NCBI RefSeq assembly: GCF_025340265.1
Contig: NZ_CP022708.1
Coordinates: 1,206,501-1,270,500 of the forward strand
Direction: 5' to 3'
Source: Novosphingobium sp. 9
GTDB lineage: Bacteria; Pseudomonadota; Alphaproteobacteria; Sphingomonadales; Sphingomonadaceae
DNA: 64,000 bases
Below are positions 54,812-64,000 of this stretch, piece after piece. The notes under the pieces are model-generated. The model was given only the letters and a program-made list of their open reading frames with translations, did no database searches and was not told where the DNA came from. Each line of letters starts with the position of its first letter. Position 1 is the stretch's first letter. The position numbers and the translations under genes are program-made.

Positions 54812-57800
54812 ATGCAAAAGATCGTTCGCAAGGCCGCCTTGTGCGGAGCCACCTACCTGACCGCTGCCGCGCTGCTGAGCTCCCCTGCCCTCGCGCAGGA
54901 TGCGACGCAAGCATCCGGGCAAGCATCCGGCCAGACCTCCTTTACCTCCACGCCCGAAACCGTCGACGACGCCACCGCCGAGAACGCGATCATCGTCACC
55001 GGTTCGCGCCTCGGCAAGACTGCCGTCGCCGCGCAACCCACGATCACCCTGCAGGGCTCCACCCTGGCTGATCTTGGCTACACCAACATCGGCCAGGCAC
55101 TGACCGAAAGCCCGCTGTTCGGTGTGCCGGGCAACAGCAACGCCGGATCGCAAGGCTCGTTCGGCGCCGGTCAGACCTTCGTCAACATGTACGATCTCGG
55201 CGCCCAGCGCACGCTGACCCTCGTCAACGGCAACCGTTTCGTCAGCGCAGGCAGTTCGTCGATCTTCGGTGCCGTGCAGGGCTCGCCGGTCGACCTCGGC
55301 CAGATCGCGCCCGGCCTTGTCGATCACATCGACACCGTCTCGGTCGGCGGCGCGCCGATCTACGGCTCGGATGCGATTGCCGGTACAGTCAATGTCGTAC
55401 TCAAGAAGGACTATCAGGGCTTCTCGGCAACCGGTTCCTACGGCCTTGCCGCCAAGGGCGATGCGCCGGACTACAACCTGTCCGTCCTGATGGGGAAGAA
55501 TTTCGACGAGGGTCGCGGCAACGTCACGCTGAACCTCTATTACGATCACCAGAAGGGCCTGCCCACCTCGGCCCGCAGCGCCACCGACGGCACCAGCACG
55601 TTCTTTGGCGCCGACCCTACAGGGACTTATTCCTACGCCCGCTATACGGGCGGGAAGCATTATTCAGTCTTCACCAACACCGGCATGCCGATCCTTGCCG
55701 ACACCTACCCAATCATCAACGGCGAGCCCTATGGTTCGATCACGAATGCCTCCGGCCAGGCACTCTACTTCAACAAGGCCGGTCAACTTACCGTATTCAA
55801 TAACGGTACTGCGCTCGCCGACGGCATCTCGCAGGCCGGCGGTGACGGCTTCGCGATCGACGATTACGGCAACCTGCTCGCCAACAACCAGCGCTTCCAG
55901 GGCACGCTGCTGGCGAACTACGAGTTCTCGGATGCACTGCGCTTCCATGGCGAGTTCTGGCTCGGTCACAGCAAGGCCTCGAATGTCGCCGACCAGCCCT
56001 TCTACAATACCTACCTGTTCGCCGATGCCGGTGACACCAACGGGAACCTGATCCTCTCGACCAGCAACCCCTATCTCAGCGCCGCGGATCAGGCGACGAT
56101 CAAGGCGAACCTCGCTGCAGCGGGGCTGCCGACCGATCAGTTCTACCTCGCCCGCGCCAACACCGACCTGTCGACCGGCGCCTTCACCACCACTACCACG
56201 CTGGTGCGCGGGGTCGGCGGCTTCGACGGTGATTTCCACGTGGGCAGCCACAACTTCACCTGGGAAGCGACGCTGAACTACGGCCGGATCAGCTCCAACA
56301 CCAAGACGCGCGAGATCGTCACCCAGAACTACAACAACGCGCTCGACGCGGTGCTCGACAGCAGCGGCAACATCGTGTGCAATCCGGGCTACACCAGTGC
56401 GTCGATCCCGACGCTGAACAGCACTTGCGCGCCGCTCGACATATTCGGCAACGGCAACGCCAGCCAGGCCGCGCTAGACTACATCACCGCGCTGGCCAAG
56501 ACGCATCAGGTCAACACCCAGCTCGATATCGTGGCTGACGTGAAGGGCGATATTCTCACCCTGCCCGCCGGCAAGGTGCAGTTCGTCCTCGGCTACGAAC
56601 ACCGCCGCGAAAGCCAGGACTTCAATCCCGGCGATTTCTATCGCGGCGAGCTGCAGTCTGACGGCACCTATCTGCAGTATGGCAATTCGGTCCCGATGAC
56701 GGCCGTCTCGGGTGCGTATCACACCGACGAAGGTTTCGGCGAAATCACCATTCCGCTGATCTCGCACGACATGAACGCGCCACTGATCCGTGCGGCCGAC
56801 TTCCATGGCGCCGCACGTTATACCGACAACAACCTGACCGGCGGCTCGTGGTCGTACACCGCAGGCGGCACGCTGGAGACGGTTGCGGGGCTGACGCTGC
56901 GCGGCAACTACACGCAGTCGTTCCGTTCGCCCTCGGTCACCGAACTGTTCGCCCCGACCGGTTCGGTCTACGAAACCGCGAACGATCCGTGCGACTTCCG
57001 CTATATCGACAGCGGCCCCAACCCGTCCGTGCGCGCGGCCAACTGCGCAGCTGCAGGCCTGTCGCCGGACTTCCAGTCCAATATCGTCGACTACACCGCC
57101 AAGGGCACCTCAAGCGGCAACACCGGCCTGCGCAACGAACTGGCCAAGAGCTGGACGGCAGGTGTCGCCTTTGCGCCGTCGTACGTTCCGGGGCTCTCGA
57201 TCACCGCAGACTATGTCAGCATCAACATCTCGAACGAGATCTCGCAGCCGGGCATGACCTCGCTGATGAACGCCTGCTACGATTCGACAGATTATCCGAA
57301 CTCGTCCGCGTGCAGCACCTTCACCCGTGACTCCGACGGACAGGTCGTCGATTTCCAGGACAACTATCTCAACATCGCTATCGAGAAGTTCCGTGCCGTG
57401 CAGGCCGCCGCGAACTACACCTTGCCGCTCAGTGACATCGGCCTGCCCGACAAGGCCGGCGCGCTCAAGCTTGGTGTCACCTGGCTGCACACCACCAAGC
57501 ATTACTACAAGGTAGGTCTGGACGATAACACGCAGGTTAAGGGCGGTTACACCGATCCGGTCGATTCGGTGCAGGGTAACATCGACTGGGGCACCAAGCG
57601 CTTCGACTGGCTCTGGCAGGTCACCTACTATGGACCGAGCAAGATCGATCCGAATGCTGGCGAGGGCACTTACGAATACCCCCGTATGAGCCCGTACTGG
57701 ATGATCAACACCTCGGTCGGCGTGAAGGTGACCGACAACTTCAAGATTCGCATGATCGTCGACAACGTGTTCAATCTCGGCGTACCCAGCCCCTACACGA

Positions 57801-57874
57801 CGACGAGCGCGAACAAGTATTTCGATGCAATCATGGGGCGTTATTTCCGCCTCAATGCCAGCGTGGACTTCTGA
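54812..57874 (+). CDS. TonB-dependent outer-membrane receptor
   Basis: 1020 residues. Signal peptide KAALCGATYLTAAALLSSPA ends at LAQ. The plug starts at AIIVTGSRLGKTAVAAQPTI, with FVNMYDLGAQRTLTLVNGNR, LVDHIDTVSVGGAPIYGSDA and AGTVNVVLKKDY. The barrel ends GRYFRLNASVDF. Several extracellular loops carry Cys pairs (for example around NDPCDFR and RAANCAAAG), perhaps disulfide-stabilised. An intrinsic terminator follows. Confidence 0.9.
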   Translation: MQKIVRKAALCGATYLTAAALLSSPALAQDATQASGQASGQTSFTSTPETVDDATAENAIIVTGSRLGKTAVAAQPTITLQGSTLADLGYTNIGQALTESPLFGVPGNSNAGSQGSFGAGQTFVNMYDLGAQRTLTLVNGNRFVSAGSSSIFGAVQGSPVDLGQIAPGLVDHIDTVSVGGAPIYGSDAIAGTVNVVLKKDYQGFSATGSYGLAAKGDAPDYNLSVLMGKNFDEGRGNVTLNLYYDHQKGLPTSARSATDGTSTFFGADPTGTYSYARYTGGKHYSVFTNTGMPILADTYPIINGEPYGSITNASGQALYFNKAGQLTVFNNGTALADGISQAGGDGFAIDDYGNLLANNQRFQGTLLANYEFSDALRFHGEFWLGHSKASNVADQPFYNTYLFADAGDTNGNLILSTSNPYLSAADQATIKANLAAAGLPTDQFYLARANTDLSTGAFTTTTTLVRGVGGFDGDFHVGSHNFTWEATLNYGRISSNTKTREIVTQNYNNALDAVLDSSGNIVCNPGYTSASIPTLNSTCAPLDIFGNGNASQAALDYITALAKTHQVNTQLDIVADVKGDILTLPAGKVQFVLGYEHRRESQDFNPGDFYRGELQSDGTYLQYGNSVPMTAVSGAYHTDEGFGEITIPLISHDMNAPLIRAADFHGAARYTDNNLTGGSWSYTAGGTLETVAGLTLRGNYTQSFRSPSVTELFAPTGSVYETANDPCDFRYIDSGPNPSVRAANCAAAGLSPDFQSNIVDYTAKGTSSGNTGLRNELAKSWTAGVAFAPSYVPGLSITADYVSINISNEISQPGMTSLMNACYDSTDYPNSSACSTFTRDSDGQVVDFQDNYLNIAIEKFRAVQAAANYTLPLSDIGLPDKAGALKLGVTWLHTTKHYYKVGLDDNTQVKGGYTDPVDSVQGNIDWGTKRFDWLWQVTYYGPSKIDPNAGEGTYEYPRMSPYWMINTSVGVKVTDNFKIRMIVDNVFNLGVPSPYTTTSANKYFDAIMGRYFRLNASVDF

Positions 57875-57903
57875 TCCGACCAGAACCGCAGCATCACATT
57901 ACC

Positions 57904-57933
57904 AAAAGGCCTCGGGAAACCGGGGCCTTTTTT
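57904..57933 (+). terminator. Intrinsic terminator after the second tandem receptor
   Basis: AAAAGGCCTCGG, a GAAA loop and CCGGGGCC, then TTTTTT (57928-57933): a GNRA-type tetraloop hairpin with a U tract. Confidence 0.8.
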
Positions 57934-58360
57934 GTTGGATCGCGGGGAACGGAGCGCCAGACCGCGCTTCAAGCCCCTCAGACTTCCGCTCTCCAAACCC
58001 TGCTCACACGTCAGGGGCACGGTTTTCGGGCATCACCATATTGCTGCCATTCGGAAGTTTCATCGCCTTCCAAAAAAATGCGCCTGCATGTTTTTTGCCA
58101 CTCTGCATCCCGTTCGTGACATACTATTACGCAAATTTCACTCATAAGGCATGAGTGTTGCAAATGAACAACAACCGACGCGACACTTTGTGTCCGAACC
58201 GGAAAAGATATTGAACCCGTTCATCCCTGTGTCATCAATTGGCGCATGGCCGGGGGGCTTATGGTCACGCTCGCTCTCCCAGCCGCAAAAAACGAACTCG
58301 CATCGGGTCTGGTCACGCTCCCGGCGCGGGGATCGATTGCAACAAGGGACACATTAACAA
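57934..58360 (+). promoter_or_regulatory. Long leader of the Oar-like receptor gene
   Basis: About 430 bases with no supported gene. CACTCAT (58139-58145) and ATGAGTG (58151-58157) form a perfect palindrome around AAGGC in AT-rich DNA, a candidate operator. A 68-codon frame from 58151 has no protein character. Confidence 0.4.
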
Positions 58361-61300
58361 ATGAAGATCCGAAATCTTCGCAAGCGCGCGCTTGTCGCGA
58401 GCTCTGCGCTTAACGCGATTGCGGCGCTGGGCGGTGGGCTCGCCATCAGCGCCATGTTGCCGGATGTCGCAGCCGCGCAGGACTACACCTCGGGCGCCAT
58501 GACCGGCACCGTCACCGATGACAGCGGCAAGACCGTTCCCGGTGCAACCGTGGTGATCAGCTCCGAATCGCTGGGTATCAACCGCACCGTCACGACCACT
58601 GAGTCCGGCTCGTTCCGCACCGTAGGCCTACCTGCCGGCAACTACAACGTCGAGGTCACGGGGCCGGGCGGAGGCTCGTTCCGTGCCGAAGGCGTGGTCG
58701 TACAGAACTCGTCGACCGCACAGATCGGCGTCACGCTTTCGACCGGCCAGGCAATCGTTGTCACCGGCGCGCGCGTGCAGCAGGCCTTTGCCGGCACTAC
58801 CACCGGCATCAACGTGGATGTGCAGGACCTGGTCAAGACCACCGCGATCGGGCGCGATCTCAGCAGCATCATCCTGCTGGCACCCGGCACCACTTCGGGC
58901 GACTCGGCCTTCGGCAACTACGTCTCGATCGGCGGTTCTTCGGTCGCCGAAAATGCCTACTACTTCAACGGCATGAACATCACGAACTTCGACAACTACC
59001 TCGGTAGCGCCGAAATTCCGTTCGACTTCTACAAGTCGGTCGAAGTGAAGTCGGGCGGCTACTCGGCCGAATACGGCCGCGCCACCGGCGGTATCATCAA
59101 CGCGGTTTCGAAGTCGGGCACCAACGATTTTTACGCCGCCGCACACATCAACTGGTCGCCGAACTACCTGCGCAGCAGCTCGAAGGACCTTTTGAACTGC
59201 GATGAGGACGGTTGCGTACGCAGCACCGACCGCGAAGCCGACCGCGCCAACAACTTCTCCACCACGCTGGAAGCGGGCGGCCCGATCATCAAGGATCGCC
59301 TGTTCGTCTACGGCCTTCTGCAGACCCGCCACGTCACCCAGCTGACTCACTCGCTGTCGTCGGGCACCGCCTATCGTTACGAGGATAACGATCCGTTCTG
59401 GGGCGCGAAGGTCGATGCCTATCCGATCGACAGCCAGCACCTCGAATTCACCATCTTCGACACGCGCCACACCAACCACCGCACCGCGATGCCGATCACG
59501 GTAGCGGATAACGGCGACATCTCCTACGGTGCAGGCAGCAAGCTGGACTACAAGTACGGCGGCGTAAACTTCGTCGGTAAGTACACCGGCACGATGACCG
59601 ACTGGTTGACGGTTTCGGCCGCTTATGGTCGCGTAAAGGATCGCTTCGACACACCTATCGAAGATTCGGCAACACCTTACGTCTATAATAACTCTGGTCA
59701 CGCCGTTGGCCAGTACGGCAACGCCAGCTACCTGACCGATCAGCGTAGCGCTACCGTGGGCGAGCCTTACAACACTGAGCGAAAGTTCTTCCGCGCAGAT
59801 GCTGACCTGTATTTCAGCCTGCTGGGTGATCACCACATCCGTGGCGGTTACGATACCGAAAAGAACACGCTGAATCATTACACGAACGACACCGGTACGG
59901 CGCTGTGCGACAGCGGCTACCTGTCGACAGAGCTGTGTGCCCAGGGTGGTGGTGCTTACATCTCGCTGCTGAGCTCTGCCACGACTGATGGCAGCGGCAC
60001 CGTCGATTACGCACGCCTCACCTATTATCAGGCTGGCGGTAGCTTCAAGGCTCGCAACTCGGCGTACTACATCCAAGACGAATGGAAGGTAACGCCGCGC
60101 CTGACCCTGAACCTTGGTCTGCGCCGCGACGACTTTGCTGTGAACAAGGCTGACGGTTCGACCATGGTCGACCTGAAGAAGAACTACGCACCGCGCCTGT
60201 CGGCCACTTACAAGCTGTGGAACGATGAATCCGGCACGATCAAGGCCTTCTACGGCACCTATTACTCGCCCGTCGCCAGCAACACGGCTTATCGCCAGGC
60301 ATCTTCGGAATACTACTTCCGCGAAGCCTGGGCCTATTCGGGAATTGACTCGAACGGCATCCCGATCCTGACCAACCAGCTCACCAACATCCCCGCGTTC
60401 ACGGCAACCTGCCCCTTCGGCATCACGCCGGGATCGAGCGGATCGAACTGCACCGTCACGGGTAATGGCACCGTGCCGGATACCAACGCTGCAATCGCCA
60501 AGAACCTGAAGGCGACCAAGGAAACCGAAATCATCCTCGGTTACGAGCAGCGCGTGGGTGACTGGACCTTCGGCCTGACCTACACACACCGCAAGCTGAA
60601 CCGTACGGCAGAAGACATGGCGATCGACGCCGCCGTCAATGCGTACTGCGAGCAGAACGGTCTGGATTGCGGTGACACCTGGTCGGGTTACACCCAGTAT
60701 GTCATCACCAATCCCGGTTCGGACCTGACGGTCAACCTGAACGGCCTCGACGGGCGCCAGGTCACCTTCACCGCCGCAGAACTGGGTTACCCGAAGGCGA
60801 AGCGCTCTTTCGACGCTGTGACCTTCGAGTTCAAGCGTCCGATGAAGGACGGCTGGACCATCCAGGGCAACTACATGTGGTCGAAGAGCAAGGGTAACAT
60901 CGAAGGTGGTGTGCAGTCGGACTTCGGTCAGGACGATACCGGCATCACGCAGGACTTCGACCAGCCGGGCTTCACCGAATACGCCTATGGCTACCTGCCG
61001 AACGATCGTCGTCACCGTATCAACATCTTCGGTGCCGTCGAACTCAGCAAGCAGTTCACGCTGGGCCTGCGTGCGCAGATCCAGTCGCCGCGTCACCTGA
61101 GCTGCATCGGCTACTATCCGGTCGAAGACTCGTTCGAGAACGGCTACGGCGCTGCCTCGCACTATTGCGGCGGCGAACCCAGCCCGCGTGGCACGGCCCA
61201 GAAGAGCGACTGGACGTCGACCTTCGACATCTCGGCGCGCTACAACGTCACGATCCCGAGCGGTCAGACCGTCACGCTGCGTGCTGACGTGTTCAACCTG

Positions 61301-61435
61301 CTCAACTCGCAGGCGATCGAGAAGCGCTACGAAATCGGCGAAATCGGCTATGGCGTGGCTGACCCGAACTATGGTCAGGCGACCGGGTATCAGGCTCCGC
61401 GTTACATCCGCGTGGGTGCTGACATCACGTTCTAA
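58361..61435 (+). CDS. TonB-dependent receptor with N-terminal carboxypeptidase-regulatory-like domain (Oar-like)
   Basis: 1024 residues. After the signal (up to AAAQ, about 40) comes a CarboxypepD_reg-like beta domain: GAMTGTVTDDSGKTVPGATV, ESGSFRTVGLPAGNYNVEVT. The plug follows with IGRDLSSIILLAPGTTSGDS, YYFNGMNITNFDNYLGSAEI and VEVKSGGYSAEYGRATGGII. The barrel ends YIRVGADITF. This is the Oar/OmpA-related TonB receptor type, often linked to uptake of peptides or other polymers. It differs clearly in architecture from the two receptors before it. Confidence 0.9.
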   Translation: MKIRNLRKRALVASSALNAIAALGGGLAISAMLPDVAAAQDYTSGAMTGTVTDDSGKTVPGATVVISSESLGINRTVTTTESGSFRTVGLPAGNYNVEVTGPGGGSFRAEGVVVQNSSTAQIGVTLSTGQAIVVTGARVQQAFAGTTTGINVDVQDLVKTTAIGRDLSSIILLAPGTTSGDSAFGNYVSIGGSSVAENAYYFNGMNITNFDNYLGSAEIPFDFYKSVEVKSGGYSAEYGRATGGIINAVSKSGTNDFYAAAHINWSPNYLRSSSKDLLNCDEDGCVRSTDREADRANNFSTTLEAGGPIIKDRLFVYGLLQTRHVTQLTHSLSSGTAYRYEDNDPFWGAKVDAYPIDSQHLEFTIFDTRHTNHRTAMPITVADNGDISYGAGSKLDYKYGGVNFVGKYTGTMTDWLTVSAAYGRVKDRFDTPIEDSATPYVYNNSGHAVGQYGNASYLTDQRSATVGEPYNTERKFFRADADLYFSLLGDHHIRGGYDTEKNTLNHYTNDTGTALCDSGYLSTELCAQGGGAYISLLSSATTDGSGTVDYARLTYYQAGGSFKARNSAYYIQDEWKVTPRLTLNLGLRRDDFAVNKADGSTMVDLKKNYAPRLSATYKLWNDESGTIKAFYGTYYSPVASNTAYRQASSEYYFREAWAYSGIDSNGIPILTNQLTNIPAFTATCPFGITPGSSGSNCTVTGNGTVPDTNAAIAKNLKATKETEIILGYEQRVGDWTFGLTYTHRKLNRTAEDMAIDAAVNAYCEQNGLDCGDTWSGYTQYVITNPGSDLTVNLNGLDGRQVTFTAAELGYPKAKRSFDAVTFEFKRPMKDGWTIQGNYMWSKSKGNIEGGVQSDFGQDDTGITQDFDQPGFTEYAYGYLPNDRRHRINIFGAVELSKQFTLGLRAQIQSPRHLSCIGYYPVEDSFENGYGAASHYCGGEPSPRGTAQKSDWTSTFDISARYNVTIPSGQTVTLRADVFNLLNSQAIEKRYEIGEIGYGVADPNYGQATGYQAPRYIRVGADITF

Positions 61436-61460
61436 TCCTTTCGGACCATTGCGAAATGAG

Positions 61461-61490
61461 AGAGGCGGGCCTTGCGGTCCGCCTCTTTTC
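61461..61490 (+). terminator. Intrinsic terminator after the Oar-like receptor
   Basis: AGAGGCGGGCC (61461-61471) pairs with GGTCCGCCTCT (61476-61486), loop TTGC, then TTTT. Confidence 0.75.
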
Positions 61491-61502
61491 GTTGGGCTGC
61501 CT

Positions 61503-61547
61503 CAAAGAAAAAGGCGGAAGCATCTCTGCTCCCACCCTTTTTCTTTG
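61503..61547 (-). terminator. Terminator of clpB
   Basis: CAAAGAAAAAGG (61503-61514) is an exact inverted copy of CCTTTTTCTTTG (61536-61547). Read leftward after the clpB stop at 61561, the stem ends in a U-rich strand. Confidence 0.6.
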
Positions 61548-61560
61548 TATTCGGCGAGAC

Positions 61561-64000
<2,440 letters not shown>

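Noticed and set aside
58151..58357. 68-codon ORF in the leader of the Oar-like receptor
   Set aside because: No ribosome site, mixed composition, and it starts within a palindrome; leader DNA is the simpler explanation.
58628..61162. 844-codon antisense ORF inside the Oar-like receptor
   Set aside because: Same antisense shadow effect; no protein features, and the sense strand has a complete receptor.

Overview
The window is high-GC alphaproteobacterial DNA. Four large TonB-dependent receptors, a Flp/Tad pilus cluster with CpaA-E naming order, and an aromatic-acid pathway next to many alpha/beta hydrolases point to a sphingomonad (Novosphingobium/Sphingomonas-like). This is inferred from gene content only. 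No rRNA, tRNA or CRISPR array was seen.

Layout. 1-3.6 kb: end of an aromatic-acid MFS transporter, then a minus-strand gentisate pathway operon (gentisate dioxygenase, FAH-family hydrolase, zeta-type GST isomerase). 3.8-10.5 kb: a one-carbon or methyl-transfer group, made of a 2OG-Fe(II) oxygenase, an HTH-methyltransferase fusion, its paralogue, a MetF-like protein and a MetE-like zinc protein; three copies of an AATGTGGTTT element lie in front of its transcription units. 10.7-12.3 kb: an MFS transporter and an IS5-type remnant. 12.4-20.6 kb: a secreted zinc protease, an Lrp regulator, a TonB receptor and a secreted M20 amidohydrolase, probably for peptide or amide scavenging. 21-23.4 kb: a TetR regulator divergent from an ABC-F protein, with a clear operator. 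23.5-31.7 kb: four alpha/beta hydrolases, a P460 cytochrome, an Ohr-like peroxidase and a large winged-helix/NB-ARC/TPR regulator; three promoters share 10-bp-phased repeats. 31.6-36.5 kb: SDR, aldehyde dehydrogenase, LysR, Ada. 36.5-37.3 kb: a chimeric junction of two gene fragments. 37.7-39.8 kb: FAD oxidoreductase and hydrolase. 39.9-47.4 kb: cpaABCDE-tadBC without cpaF. 47.4-51.0 kb: AraC, a small unknown protein, mtnP, TetR, SDR. 51.4-61.4 kb: three TonB receptors in tandem. 61.6-64 kb: clpB, running off the window.

Eleven good genes or gene fragments are interrupted by 13 frameshifts in total. Twelve of the 13 are restored by adding exactly one G or C to a G/C run, and the thirteenth (29494-29497) fits the same pattern. 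This looks like systematic homopolymer error in the source sequence, not gene decay, so these genes are annotated over their full spans. The most interesting candidates are the winged-helix regulon with phased repeats, the methyl-transfer group with its shared element and HTH-methyltransferase fusion, and the Tad cluster in which a 33-codon ORF sits exactly where cpaF should be.
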